Positions 42,027 through 54,280 are shown, numbered from the stretch's first letter. The stretch: 64,000 bases of DNA from Stereocaulon alpinum (GCA_018257865.1 JAEUBA010000041.1:62001-126000), one strand, 5' to 3'. Notes: generated by a model not told the origin, from the letters alone. Numbers and translations: made by a program.

Positions 42027-43205
42027 ATGAGTCAAAACGAACTGCCAATCTGTACGGCTTGCGGCTCGCAATTCGACCTCGAAGCAGGGACGATACCCAA
42101 GCATTGCAAGATTTGTGACGTAAGTTGAGCAACGCAGCATTCTATATGCTATACATCTACCCAATGAGTACTGAAACGTCTCTCGAAAGGATCCTCGTCA
42201 ATTTGTTCCACCGTCTGGACAGTCTTGGACGACGCTAAGTCAGCTAAAAAGGGAGCACGAAAACAAATGGCAACAAGATCCTAAAGATCCTCGCATCTGG
42301 TCAATTTATACGGAGCCAAAGGTATGTAAAAATCCGATGTGGTATGTATCCCAATTCAAAAACGCTGAAAAAGCATTCTCTGGTAGTTTGCAATTGGCCA
42401 GCGAGCTATACTTCTGCAGACCGATGCTGGCAATGTATTGTGGGACATGATCGCTCTCCTTGACGAGGATACTATCAACCTCGTACGAAGCCAATTCCAA
42501 TCACCACCACCAGAAAATCTAATACCAATTAACCCCCAGATAAACTCCAAAGGCAATCTCAAAGCCATCGTAATCTCCCATCCACACTACTACACCACCT
42601 TCGTCGAATGGGCGCAAACACTCAACTGTCCCATCTACATCTCCGCCGACGATAAAAATTGGCTATGTCAGAAACCGCCAAATCCACAAATGATCAACTT
42701 TATCGAAGGCCCAGCTGGTACCAGCACTGTCGTTCTACCTGGTATAACAGCCATCAAGACAGGCGGCCATTTCGACGGAAGCCTAGTCCTGCATTGGGAA
42801 AGAAAGCTAATCATCGCTGACACAATAGTCACCGTACCGGTATAGTCCTTCTAATTCTTTCCCCTCTTCATCCCCTCGCTTTCTACACTAGCTACTGACT
42901 AAATGCAATCTAACTCGCTCTTTTTTCCCCAGTCCGCATACACCCCCCCTCCCCGCCCACCAGGCCAAACAAGCTATTCCTTCCAATGGTCCATTCCAAA
43001 CATGATTCCTTTGCCACCGGATGAGATTCTCAAGATGTGGCGCGCTATCAAACCGTTTGAGTTCGATACTACGCATGGTGCTTTTGTGGGGATGGATGTG
43101 CGGGATGGGGGGTTGAAGGGGAGGATATTGGAGAGTATGCAAATTCAGGTTAGGGGGGAGGGGTGGGGCGGGCATGAGATTTTGGGGGAGGTGCTGGTTA
43201 TGTAG
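42027..43205 (+). CDS. Metallo-beta-lactamase-fold protein, atypical metal site
   Basis: Four exons: 42027-42119, 42190-42321, 42387-42839 and 42933-43205; 316 aa. The N-terminus carries a Cys4-like pair set (CTACGSQF and HCKICD), perhaps a zinc knuckle. The MBL core is recognised by AILLQTDAGNVLWD and by AIVISHPHYYTTFVEWA, where HxHxDH would be expected, but the DH is replaced by YY/TT. GGHFDGSLVLHW and KLIIADTI complete the fold (third His and the usual Asp). I recall this HPHYYTT variant in other fungal homologs, so it is probably a lineage feature rather than damage. Substrate unknown. The last exon is very G-rich on the coding strand. Confidence 0.84.
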
Positions 43206-44782
43206 GGAAGGGGATAATGTGCGTTTCATTGTCTGTCTATCTGTTTTTAATTCCTGAGCCCGCATATCATCTCTAGCTATTCTCCCCCACAGGAACCCTC
43301 CGTCTCTCCAAAATCCTTCACCCTCCAGCAACAAAGCGCTTCCCGTCACCCACCCCCTCCCCTCCATTCCTCCATTCTCCCACTATCCGCCCCCCCTCAA
43401 CTCCCTCCCTTACGACACCAAACTCCTCTCACAACCTAAAAGTCCCAACTCCCTTAACTCCACACCCACAGTACCTCTCTATCCTATCTCCCACACCGCA
43501 CCTTCACGAGCAAACATCGGCCTTCCAACCGTAGCAACGCGCTTATACCGATCTCATATATAATATAATTAAATATTGCTCTGATTCTGCATATTTCGTT
43601 TCCGCGCTTGATCAAGTGGTACGATGGCGCAGGTGCGAAGGGCAGTTATTGCCTTGGTGAGTTTGATTAGAGGAGCTGAATACGGTTGATCTATCTTTCC
43701 TGCATAGTCCTGGTCCTAAAGCTGGAGGATTTTCCTTCTGTTATGGAGTGGTGGTGTAAGCTTGAACTCATAAGGCACTGCATTTCTAGCCGTTATTTCA
43801 AGTATATCTTTATGTCCAGCGATCTAATCTTCAAGCAGATATGAGCTAAGACGCTATAATTCTACATGATTCAAACTCAATCTGCGAGGATATACCCTGG
43901 TGAAGTTTATTGTTCATGATGGACTATCCGATCTTCTCATCAGGAGATAAAGGGGTTTCAGCTGTGTAGGGTCGAGAGCTGAATGAGATGATGCTGCATG
44001 GGATGCCACGGAACAGGTCCCTTGAGGGGGAAATAGGGGGATAATTCTGGATTTGGCGCGAGCGGTGCGGGGGTGAGATGGAGCCTGAAGATCGGGAATT
44101 TCGCGGTCATGGAATGGGAAGGTGAGTGTGTTCTGAGGGGAGAGGATTCTGTGAGAGACGTTGGTGGGGTTGGGGGTTAAGAGATGTCTTCGAACGTATA
44201 GAGAGGTTGGTAGGCTTCTTGTTCTCAGCTCAAGTATGGAAAGAGCTGGCGGAGTCGATGAAGTACATGTTTTGTATAGCTGAAAAGTGTCAGTCAGAGT
44301 GTGACTACAGAGGAACTTGATCTAGGAACGGGCTTTCTACAAACATGACTTATTGTGGTTCAACTTGTTTGAGGTAGCTACTGCTAAAATGTTACAGTAA
44401 TTAGGGTATGATCCAACCAGATGTAGGTCCGCGAAGCGGAGCTATTAAGACTTGATGCTCCTAACCACCCATGTCATCAGATTAGAGAGTACATAGGGGT
44501 ATATGCAGAGACATAATAGAGGCACTCGCAGGGGTGCAATAGGGGTACATATGGAGGGCGCGATACAGAATACTAGTAAACGATCCATCGGAGCTTCATA
44601 TTTCCAGAGGAGCGGCAATTGAAAGAAAGAAGATTTAGCTCCTGAGAGCAACAGACGATCGAATACTGACATCTTCAAGCTTCATAAGGGTTCGCCACTC
44701 GAGAACCTGGAATCGGATAAATCAGTGCTCTTGAATGTAGGGTCGGATTTCAGCAGCCAATGGAAGCGCGATCGAAGGTCTT
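43206..44782. other. 1.6 kb gene-free stretch
   Basis: It opens with a C-rich run (43.28-43.50 kb) right after the G-rich end of the MBL gene. Elsewhere only short frames. Confidence 0.35.
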
Positions 44783-46651
44783 TCATTTCAGCGCACTTTT
44801 TTCCACAAATCCTTCTACCTCGTGGCAAACCTCCAGCGGCGCGATCTCGTGGACATTATCGGACCCCTTGACCTCATGAATCATATTTTCAACTCCACTC
44901 ATCTCTTGCACTCCTATGGCAAGAGCTGCTTCCATTTCGACCCTACCCTGTCCAATCAGCTCTGGTTTGTGCCAGGAGTTGTCACTCTGGATCTGTTCTG
45001 GGCGCTCATTCGCAAGTTTGGCTCTATCTTTCGAGGGCTTTCTTCCCTTAAGTAACCATAGACCAGCGCCAATGGTGGCCCCAATTCCAACAGCGACACA
45101 AGACACCCCGATGCCGGCTAGTGCCGCTCTAGAGAATTTCTTTTGTGAGTCTGCCGCGCTAGCAGGTCCGGATGAAGATGTGTGGCTCGAATTGAAAGCA
45201 GAGCTGTTGGGGCTGGACTGCGGTACCGGCACCATTCCATCTTTACTCAAGATACCTGCCCAGGTATCTTCCCACGCTGAGGCATTAATGGCTGCAGAGA
45301 GACTTTTCTGATTGTGGCCAATAGCGACGACTTGTGGAGGCAGAAGATTAGGGCCTGGTGCCTGTGCTATGAAAGACGTTCCCGAATCCCAGTTCTGGCC
45401 AATGAAGGCCCCCTGTAGAAACGCTCGGCCTAGGTAATACTGTCCAGTTTTGTTCTCCGGGCTGTAAGGTCTGCAAGGGAAGTATGGCGTAATCTTGGGG
45501 ACCAGAGGAGGAGTCAGTGTTAGATTTAGTAGCGCGAGGGGAATTGAGATGGTCGTTGAAGTTCCTGAGCTGTTCGTAAATGTGAATTGAAGAGTAGAGA
45601 GTGAAGCGAGTAGCTTAGGCAGTGATGGGTGACTTAAGTCCCATGTATAGAGTTGAAGACCAGCATTATAGTTCAGAGGGAGAATGGAGGCGATGGAGGT
45701 GCATATTGCTGGGGGAAGATAGAGGTAGGGAAGGCCAGGTTCGGTTATGATGGATATAGACGCGTCCGAAGATGAGGATGAGTTGGCATCTTTCAGAACA
45801 AACTTTTTGCTTGGAAAGGCTTGGACGGTGCTGTTGATCGAAATGCCTGTAAGAGGCAGGACGGAATTGTCGAAGATCCCTAGTGTCCCGAGAAGGCGGG
45901 TTCGGTCGTAACCGCCAAAGAACAAGGATCCAGGTACACTATATCGCGCTGAGCCTATATGCAATCCCCAAGACTGAGATGAGATTGGAGTCTCCGGAGT
46001 CATGTTCCTACCAAGGTAAGATATCGGGGTATATGTTTGGATAGAACTGCCCCCAGTCCACCCAGACCGCATCGGAGAGCGGGTGGCTTGGGGAGTCAAG
46101 GAAAGAATTCCTATGTCAAGAGGAATCCGGAGGCCCATGGCATACTGAATTGACATCCCATCGCTGATAAGTATGCTTAGATTATCTAAGAGTTGTTGAG
46201 CGCCATCTTGTGCAAGGACCGTAATGCGTTCGAGTGTATGCCTCACTGGGCCGTCGACCTGCATAGGATATGTCAAAGTCGACTCCCATCCTGGCACGAT
46301 ACCCGTAGAGATATTGAATTCGTTTGATGTCGCGTCCACCCATGGGGTTCTATTATAGAATCCAGCTCCAGGATTTGAGCAATTCGCGCCTTGTTGAGAG
46401 CACACGTGACTAGAAATGAGGAGGCTTGCTGGGTTGCGCCCGGGAAACATAGGGATAGTCTCGGATGGCGATGCCACCAGCACATTGATTACGGACCACG
46501 GTCCATCAGGTCCTGCGAAGAACGTTGCGTTGAATGGCCACCCTACGGGAGCAGTGAGACTTGACTGTCCCTGTGCAGGAGCCACGTGATACAAGAGGAG
46601 ATTGAATAGCCAGCCATTGCTGAAGTATAAGAAGGTCGTGAAACGACACAT
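44783..46651 (-). CDS. Aspartic-protease-fold membrane glycoprotein, catalytic motifs missing
   Basis: 622 aa from the ATG at 46651; the open frame upstream has no ATG and contains a likely 5'-UTR intron. Signal peptide ~1-28 (FLYFSNGWLFNLLLYHVAP, cut near AQGQ). The lumenal part has pepsin-like beta-rich segments (GTLGIFDNSVLPLTGISIN, YYLGRAFLQGAFIGQNWD) and many NxS/T sites, but the places of the two catalytic DTG/DSG motifs read SETIPMFPG and ITEPGLPYLYLPP. A single span at ~515-545 (AALAGIGVSCVAVGIGATIG) is followed by a basic stop and an ~80-residue cytosolic tail. Such pseudo-proteases are common on fungal cell surfaces. Likely inactive as a protease; function unknown. Confidence 0.78.
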   Translation of the reverse strand: MCRFTTFLYFSNGWLFNLLLYHVAPAQGQSSLTAPVGWPFNATFFAGPDGPWSVINVLVASPSETIPMFPGRNPASLLISSHVCSQQGANCSNPGAGFYNRTPWVDATSNEFNISTGIVPGWESTLTYPMQVDGPVRHTLERITVLAQDGAQQLLDNLSILISDGMSIQYAMGLRIPLDIGILSLTPQATRSPMRSGWTGGSSIQTYTPISYLGRNMTPETPISSQSWGLHIGSARYSVPGSLFFGGYDRTRLLGTLGIFDNSVLPLTGISINSTVQAFPSKKFVLKDANSSSSSDASISIITEPGLPYLYLPPAICTSIASILPLNYNAGLQLYTWDLSHPSLPKLLASLSTLQFTFTNSSGTSTTISIPLALLNLTLTPPLVPKITPYFPCRPYSPENKTGQYYLGRAFLQGAFIGQNWDSGTSFIAQAPGPNLLPPQVVAIGHNQKSLSAAINASAWEDTWAGILSKDGMVPVPQSSPNSSAFNSSHTSSSGPASAADSQKKFSRAALAGIGVSCVAVGIGATIGAGLWLLKGRKPSKDRAKLANERPEQIQSDNSWHKPELIGQGRVEMEAALAIGVQEMSGVENMIHEVKGSDNVHEIAPLEVCHEVEGFVEKSALK

Positions 46652-49153
46652 AATGTGCTGCCAGGTGATAGCGCGGGTACAGAAATGTGATGGTGGAAAT
46701 GCAGGAAGAGTGCTCGGTAAGCCAAAGGCTGTGAGCTGTTGATAGTGGTTAGCGAAATTGCAATTAGTCAGGGCAGTGCTCTGGGTGGCCTTACATGAGC
46801 TAACACGAAATTTGCAGAAGAAGGCAGAGAGGATGTAGGGACCAAGGATTGATGAGATATCGTCAGAATTTTGACGAGTGGACAACAGAACGTGATGGAA
46901 ACATACGTATTTTCGAAGATACTGTATACTTAGATCCGTTGAACAGCTAGAATCCGGTGTTTCTTATAGGTGAAAGGGGCATACAGATTTACAGATTGTG
47001 TCAAATGCCTTACTGTGCCCGGCGTTCTTCAGCTCAGCTAAATACTCTTCTATGACACACATGTCTGATCAATTTGTTCGGTAGCCTGATGAATCAGGCG
47101 GATAAGGCTAGTCAAATACCGTATCGAGCAATTACGCCTTCAACCTTTGGGGGCGAATACCCCTATTGGTCGCTCTGAGATGGCTTGAAGGTGACTCGAC
47201 TTGTGGTAGAGAGGCACATCATGTAGGGAATCTTGAAAGTGACATCGCAACATCCAGCGGTAACGTGATTCCCATTCTTGACTTCATCTCCGAGACGATG
47301 CAGGTCTAAGGTCGAATTTGAAGGTTATTCGCTGGGTACGATGCGAAAGATGCCGGCAAGTAAGGACCACGGCGTCTGTCGAGACAAGCTTGAGATTGCG
47401 CAGATCGGACCTATGGATGGCTGAAACACTGGGGCAGTGCCTTCTATACGGACATTGACACCAAAAGTCTCAAACCGCGCTAGAGATCTTAGTGTGCCAA
47501 GGCAAGAGCCGTAACCCTAGCTTTTGAGGACAGCCCGGGAGAGGTCGCCCTGGGTGACTGCCGGCAGGGGATGCGGATAGCGGTCACGGTTACCCAGTAC
47601 TACCCGCAGATTACGTATTATAGGCGACCCTGCGCCTAGAGCGCACCCTAACCAGCTTATACTCCCCGCCTAATTGGCGTATATTTACGGGGCATGTCCC
47701 AGGGGCTGCATCGAAAATTAGGGCTAGGGCTTTAGACTTGGTAAACTAAGATCTCTAGCGCCGTTCCAGGACTTTCGGTGTGAACCTCCGTATGTGCCCC
47801 ATGATCCAAGATTGGGGTGGCTAAGGTGGCTAGGGGTATCAAATGTTGACAGTGCTCTACTTTGCGCTACAAAAACATTCGCTGAGACAATTAAGATAGA
47901 AGTTTCACCCACCGACTGGCCAAACCCCCTGATTAGCCAGCCTTGGGAGGTGGGACTTTGCAATAAGAGTAGAAGCGGCAGGAAGATTAACAAAACGTAA
48001 TGTTGCCTCCACCGTGAAATTCATAAGCAGAGAATTAGATGAATCACTCTTGCGTGTAGCATCATAGCCATTGTAAGACTCTCACATCTGCATACTAAAT
48101 GTTTAGTCACTACGTACCCATTTCGCAATTGCAGCATAGTTGTCGCATTTTCGATCCCTGAGGTACCCCTGGACTTAATGTAGGTCTCGGGGCCGCTGAA
48201 CACCAAGTTCATGGAGCTCAGCCTAACAAGACTGGCCAATTAGGAAATATCAAGGGCAGAGAAAAGTTCACACTGCCCCAGAATGGGGGCCCCGGATCGT
48301 CGCTAACAAACTCCTGGTTAGGTGCTGGTCACGCTTTAGGGCCTCGCTTAGAGTGCTTGCTTAGGAGCGCGCCGCTCGGAGAATATGAAACCTTCGCTGT
48401 CCTTGATGCAGGAGGCTTTGGCGAGTCATTGGGTAAAACCTACTACAGGTTAGCACGAGGCGCGCCAACGCCTGAATGCAAGGTTGTAGGAGATGCGATA
48501 CAGATGAGGTAGGGTTGGGCGCCTGAATCACACGATCCGAATTCGCCAGCATACTTGGTCTCCGTTATGCCTTACGAAAATTCTCTGAGTGACGACAGAG
48601 TAGAGGTATGAGATGATGCTGGGGGGCAAGCTCAGTCGTAAGCTCACGTTGAAATCGAGTCGCTTTCGTGAGAATGGTAAGAATTAATTGAGAGAAACAA
48701 TGGACATCTGGTCTGTAGATTGAACCCGTCTTAGGTGGGTGAAAAGTGAGTACCGCTTCGCAAGTTCGGGGTGGATTGCTGGCCAATAGAACATTAATAT
48801 ACTTTTACTCCATCTTTAAAAACAGTTGTATGAATCAAACCTGGCGTGATAGAAGGAGCATGCTCGGTGGTATGAAACATCTTGGCAATCAATCGCCAAG
48901 GCACTGTGGAGAAATGCGGCGCACAGGGAAGTTGGAGCATAGTTGAACGTAAATTGGCTTGAAGCTTTCTCGCTTGGTTTTATCATTACTTTAAGAGTTA
49001 TGTTAGGCTGGTGGAGCTTGTGACAGACCCAATCCTCAATCCTGTCATCGTTACACCCGTCGTCATGCCATTGAGGAGTCTGGGGAACCACATGAAGAAA
49101 ACACTCGTCACCACCTTAGACCAAACCATCCATTCAAAGTCTATAGCACCATC
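46652..49153. other. 2.5 kb gene-free stretch
   Basis: No supported gene. 47.5-47.7 kb is locally GC-rich with CGCCTAATTGGCG-like inverted pieces and could be an old transposon end, but I cannot identify one. A TTAGGGCTAGGG stretch near 47717 is too short to call telomeric. Confidence 0.35.
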
Positions 49154-49609
49154 TCAAGCTGACTCAATCGCCGCTGGTCCCGTTGTTCCAGCGATCCCAG
49201 CCGTCGTAATCACATCTCCTACAACAATGGCCTTGATCTTGCTCCTGTCTAGAAACATCTCTTCCTCCTTGACACGCGTCTCTAAGGCCTCCTTTGCATT
49301 GATGAGCTCGAAAAACTTGTCAGATGCTGCCTTATCTCCAAACACCAGTTCCGCAATGGCATCGAATTCGAAGTCGGCCTCCGTTCCCACCAACACTGTA
49401 GCTGGGTAGTTAGCATAGTTCACGTCAAGGTCAGTATTTGAAGGACTACCATCATTTTGTTGGATGTAGCGTCGGATGTGGGTTTTGGGGAAGTGAGGAC
49501 CGGTGAGAGATTGCATAAGTGGGATATGGCTGGTTTCAAAATGGTTCTTGAAGTCGGTTGGAGACATGCCGGCCTTGCGGGTGACGAAAAATAGGACGAC
49601 GTAGGGCAT
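49154..49609 (-). CDS. EthD-domain (dimeric alpha/beta barrel) protein
   Basis: 151 aa from the ATG at 49609. The N-terminal ~110 residues have the EthD pattern: MPYVVLFFVTRKAGMS, then FKNHFETSHIPLMQSLTGPH with the central His, and ending in EEEMFLDRSKIKAIVVG. EthD proteins are small ferredoxin-like dimers found in degradative operons of bacteria and in many fungal secondary-metabolism genes, acting as cyclases or decarboxylases in some cases. Here no pathway partner is adjacent, so the role is open. Single exon. Confidence 0.76.
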   Translation of the reverse strand: MPYVVLFFVTRKAGMSPTDFKNHFETSHIPLMQSLTGPHFPKTHIRRYIQQNDGSPSNTDLDVNYANYPATVLVGTEADFEFDAIAELVFGDKAASDKFFELINAKEALETRVKEEEMFLDRSKIKAIVVGDVITTAGIAGTTGPAAIESA

Positions 49610-50319
49610 TGCGGCCTGAGTCTTGTTCAATCCCGATATAGGTGTAAATTTGGATTTGTGCTGGGATGCGTAACAGATCTCCAATCTTGGAAGCAATTCC
49701 AGAGCTAGGTAGGATATTTTTGCTGAGAAGTATGGGTGAGCAAGCAGGTTTTCAGAAGTTTGAGGAGTTCATCGGTGATCGAGATGTGATTGTGTAACCA
49801 TCAACGATGTGGGGCGCTCAGCGTTAGCGAATCAATGATATCGACCTCCACCGGAGTGAAGTGCCAAGGGCGCCCTCTTCGTGCCGAATACAGTAGTCAA
49901 GGGCTCAAACACTGATTACACTCAAATGTTGTATATACAAAAGCCTCTAGCCCAGGAATGTCACCCAAGATAAGATCAGGTTCCCCATGGCGTATCCCTG
50001 ACGTGAAAGACAATCCCATGGTGGGTCCAGCTCGCCTAAGGGTCACTTCGTCATTGATCGCTGGCTAATGGATAGTGTTGTTAGACTTCCGAGAATACTG
50101 TAGACTAACACGTGGACTGCTAGGAGACGTATTCAGTGGAGCGGATCGCTCCTCTCGAATATCCTCTTTTCCAACTGGCTTAGTCATAGGTCCCGAGCGC
50201 CATTGTTCAAAAGATTGCCTGATGCAGACGCTGCGTTGCTTCGGTTTTCTTCCCGAGAGCTCTAGCTCGATCCAAAACGCCGAGCCTATAATGAGTGTCT
50301 GCCATCGAATCGATGACTA
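49610..50319. other. Intergenic
   Basis: Promoter side of the EthD gene; no other feature recognised. Confidence 0.4.
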
Positions 50320-50324
50320 ATTTG

Positions 50325-50899
50325 ACCAAGAACAAATCTTGCGCCGCTTCACTTTCTGGTAGCCCTGGTCCATAGAGGTCATCGCATGGTGCAAAGCCTC
50401 TTGCCAGTATTCTGATGATTTTGAAGAACCAATTGTACCTTGAGCAGTCCTTGCAAGTGCGTTCAGGGTGAAGAAGACCCTAGTTTTCTCGAAAGGCTAT
50501 GGATCTCCGAAGCGCTGGAACTTAACAGTGAGCTCTGATAGCATTGTTTCAGCTTCTCAATGGGGCTGATGCAGACAGAGTCATTCGCCGTACTAGACAT
50601 ATGCGTATGAATATGACATTATTCCTACAGTCTGTGTACTTCTTATCGGGGCTGAAGTAAGTCGGTCGTTCTTTCAATAGTGCCAAGAATATCTCTTCGA
50701 CGTGGTCGATCTGTTCCTTTTCCATCAGAACCTGAGCGCAGTCACCGGTTGCCAACCTTCATTTTGAGGACCAGAAATGATGATTGTGTCCGAATAGTGC
50801 CTGAGCCCTGCAGCAGATTTGGAAAAGTCTCCTTTGTCTTTCAATATCTTTCCTAATGTCTGACTCAGATCTTCTCCCAGCCGCTTTCGACTCCTTCAT
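50325..50899 (-). pseudogene. Decayed TPR-like ORF
   Basis: From an ATG at 50899 a frame reads RKDIERQRRLFQ, AQALFGHNHHFWSSK, then TGA (CGA-to-TGA type), then AQVLMEKEQIDHVEEIFLAL, a TPR-like helix pair. A frame shift follows. A second frame (MLSELTVKFQRFGDP, TAG, then FEKTRVFFTLNALAR and SEYWQEALHHAMTSM) continues the coding character to ~50325. TATATA lies near 50955. The pattern fits the TPR tail of a fungal NACHT/NB-ARC-type protein, but the repeat similarity is weak. A pseudogene is the simplest reading. Confidence 0.42.
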
Positions 50900-52619
50900 G
50901 TAGAAATTTTCGTAATGGCGCCATTGGAGCTGGTTCGGTTATCTGCTAGTCTACGCTTATATACGCTCGGAAAGGCTGGCGACTTGCTGCTTAGGTGATG
51001 GACATCGAGGTCTATAATGTTCGTGACAAAGGATGCGCAAGGCGTCGCCTTGCTTTGTCATCATAGGGGCCGCCTTGGCACTGCTTTCTGTCCCTTCTCG
51101 GTATTCCATCCATGACCCTATGCAGCAGCGCTTTGAGGCTCTATTTGCAAGATACTGTGCATATAGCTGATGGTGCTGCGCTCTAGTCTAGGCTCATTAC
51201 TTAGAGTGTCTGCAACTTCACGTTTTTCTGCCATGGATCTCGTCTCTATCTCTGGGTTGATCAAGGGGCAATTCTGGTGGGGGCTCGCCATAGGTTCCTC
51301 TGCTACTTGTAAGCTGGAGGACAACGCAAAACGTTCAATTCTACCGGCCTTGTTAGAGAAACATAATCGTTGTCCACGATACACACGCGTCCCCTGTTGT
51401 GATTGATCTATGGCCTCCGGCTATGAATACGGACCTGGACCTTGATTGGCACGTCGCCTGGACTCGCTTATGCTGTACGAGAGGAAAAAGTCTCATAGAG
51501 CTTGAGATTGGTTTCGAGGCGTCAAGGTAAAAGGTTGACCATAGCCTAAGCCGCTTCCAGGATTGTCCAGATGTTCCTGACGACGAGCTGCTGAAGATGG
51601 CCATTCGGCTCACCTACGACCGTCGTCTTCGATTGATTGTCCTTCTTGCACCTCCAGAGAAATGTGTATCGACCTGACAAGGGTATTAGTGGACACGAAT
51701 ACTAGGCATTAATATCAGCCCAACAGCATCCAGAAACGTGCAGTGTCTGCATGCCAAGTCCAGGAAGGTGTCTGTCAGTGCAGTCTGACAAAATCGGGTG
51801 AGGTAAGTGTGGTTGACACTCAAAGACAACAAAAACCCAAGTCGCAGTTCGGGATGGACTAATCCGCCGCTGGCTTTCACTTTGGCCCCACCCTGTGTTT
51901 CGAGGATGCTACCGTTCCGGCAATTTTAAGAGGTATTGGTGTTATAATGTGGCAACGAGCTGTAAAATGTTGTCGCCTCATGTGTGTTCTATCAGCCGCA
52001 TAACTGCCATGGTGAATGCTGTGTTGGAATGGCTGTCTACAAGTCTTTACAACCGTGTTTTGACACACAAGGAACGAGTGCCGCGGAAACATAATTCGAT
52101 GCAAGAATGTGTGAAGTATGGATGGTCTTTCCGCATCACAAAGTTTGGGGGCGAGCTGGCATGCTCACTTTCTTAGTGAATGCTCCACTATGTCGAAGCA
52201 ACTTTACGATATGCCTTCACTTCTCCCTAACACTACTATATGATTTCTATCTATAGAATGACCTAGTCATGTTAGCACATGCTGACTGCTCTCATAACGA
52301 GTCATGATTCCTCATCACTTTCACCAAGTTCTGCACTGTAAGACACAAATTGCACCGCTTGAGAAGAAAAGACAATTGAAAAGCCTTGACTGTATGTTAC
52401 TTACAGAATTGAACCTTTGCAGAACTTAGTCGACCTCGAGCTCAACCAGAGTTCGTCAAGCGGGAAGCGCGAGCCACCACGAATACGCCATCGACCGTCT
52501 ATCTTGGCCTCTTTTAAAGCGCAGGATCAAAAGCTTCACCCGGATCCCGCAACAGTACAGACTACCACGCCAGGCATATTATCCCTGAGAAGATTATTTA
52601 TTTTTCACGGCCACCAAAC
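50900..52619. other. 1.7 kb gene-free stretch
   Basis: Only short frames, none with motif or supported start. Low-complexity absent. Confidence 0.35.
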
Positions 52620-53673
52620 ATGCGAGCAGTAAAAGAGATGCCAAGTCCAGTAGAGGGTATGGAATATCAGCAACGAAAGATGACACGATCTTCGAAGGAG
52701 GACCAAGTAAGTTCGATGGCCACCAATTAGCAGGCCGGCTGACAGCTTCAAAAAGGTCGAGAAAACATCCCTTATCCGCTTATGCGCCTACCACGCCTAT
52801 ACCATCTGGCTTTTTACCTATTCAGACATAACACAATTCATTATACCAGAGACCATTTTCGGGATCTGTGGCGCTTTGAGCGGATCAGCCATCACAACAA
52901 ACCAAACGCCCCATCTCCTCGCCATCTTACGTCACTGGCCGAAAGCACTACTGTGGATATGGGCCAACACTCTCATTGACGATCTCTCGAATCAGCGCCA
53001 ATCAAATTCTGTCAAAGAAGACTCCATTAACAAGAAATGGCGCCCTATACCTGTAGGCCGACTTACACCATAGCAAGCCTGGCGACTTGAGTTGTACGCT
53101 GTGCCCATCATATTTTGCTTCTCATCGTTTCTTGGCGCTGCGCAGGAAACACCGATCATGTACCTCGTGCTTTGGATGTACAATGACCTTGGCGGCTTTT
53201 ACGAACATTTTCTGATCCGCAATATCATCATTGCCATCGGCTATGTGTGGTGCAGCTTCGGTATCATCAAGGTTGTGAGCGATGGCCATGGTCTAAGTCA
53301 TGTGGGCTACATATGGTCCGGAATCCTGTGCATCTTGATTGCTACTACGATGGACATACAAGACCTGCGGGATCAAGAGGGCGATCGCCTTGTCCGGCGA
53401 AAGACCGCGCCACTGGTTCTGGGCGATACAGTCGCGAGATGGTCGATCGTTGTGGCACTTATCGGGTGGTCCATTCTTTGTCCTGCCTACTGGAGTCTTA
53501 GAATAGGGTATTACTTTCTACCCTTGTTTTCCGCTGGAATTATCTGCTACAGGGTTTTGTGGATGAGAAACCCAGTAGCCGATGAGTTGAGCTATAAGTT
53601 GTGGGGTATCTGGCTTAGTTCCATGTTTGTACTGCCTTTATGCTACGACCACAGCGTCTTCTATCGTCACTGA
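52620..53673 (+). pseudogene. UbiA-like prenyltransferase with one in-frame stop
   Basis: Two exons, 52620-52706 and 52756-53673 (49-nt intron, GTAAGT donor, CTGAC branch). The frame is intact except for a TAG at 53071 in CGACTTACACCATAGCAAG. UbiA features: YTIWLFTYSDI in the first span, NTLIDDLSNQRQ (first Asp-rich motif), SVKEDSINKKWRPIPVGRL (typical of fungal UbiA-like enzymes), and DIQDLRDQEGD (second Asp-rich motif), plus about seven hydrophobic spans. About 334 codons in all. Intact relatives transfer isoprenyl chains to aromatic acceptors in meroterpenoid or quinone synthesis. The stop looks like CAG-to-TAG and would cut before the second metal motif. No other disabling change was seen, so the loss is recent, or the stop is a sequence error. 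Confidence 0.85.
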
Positions 53674-54280
53674 GGAGCCTGCGGGGACGGCAACACATTC
53701 GCAAAGGGAGGGAACGCATAGCATATGCCAGGAGTAGAGCTGGCGAATGAACAGGGTTGGAGTGGCGGGTGATTCTAAACATCCTAGCACATCACAGATC
53801 ATTACGCAGGCCCAGAGGAAAATAACTGTAGCATTCTGTTAATGTGTGGGATGCCAGTCATTATTGCTAATCTATCAGCTGTGGTCTAGCCTATGGTCCA
53901 CGACCATTCACCCTTTTCTGTACTACTTTCTTCCGCATAAATTGCCCGCTATGACCAATCTAGATGATCACGTCGACTTCAAATGCCACAGGTCTAAAAT
54001 TCGTCTAGACTCCACCCCGCTCTAAGGGTGTAAGGTAGATCTCGTTCTCCCCGAAACCGGACTTTCGGTTGAGGCTGACTCGCCCAACGCTGGTGCAAAT
54101 GGGACCTTATAAGCCAGAAAGACCACTCGATGACATCTATCAGCAAGGTGGGTCCTATGTCTGCAAGATCAACATTGTAGCGCGCTGCGAATCCTTAAAT
54201 TCCTACATCTCAAAACCTGTGAGTACCCGATATGAGGCAATTATGTAGCCGTTAGGCTGTCATTGAATGTTCATTAATGT
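53674..54280. other. Intergenic
   Basis: No feature recognised. Confidence 0.4.

Noticed and set aside
25579..43205. Possible secondary-metabolite cluster
   Set aside because: Genes are unrelated housekeeping functions; no synthase, P450 or dedicated transporter.
42888..43367. 159-codon minus-strand frame
   Set aside because: Shadow of the G-rich last exon of the MBL-fold gene.
47460..47720. GC-rich patch resembling a transposon end
   Set aside because: No terminal repeats, target duplication or transposase frame could be found by eye.
47716..47735. TTAGGGCTAGGGCTTTAG, telomere-like
   Set aside because: Degenerate and under three units; no subtelomeric context.
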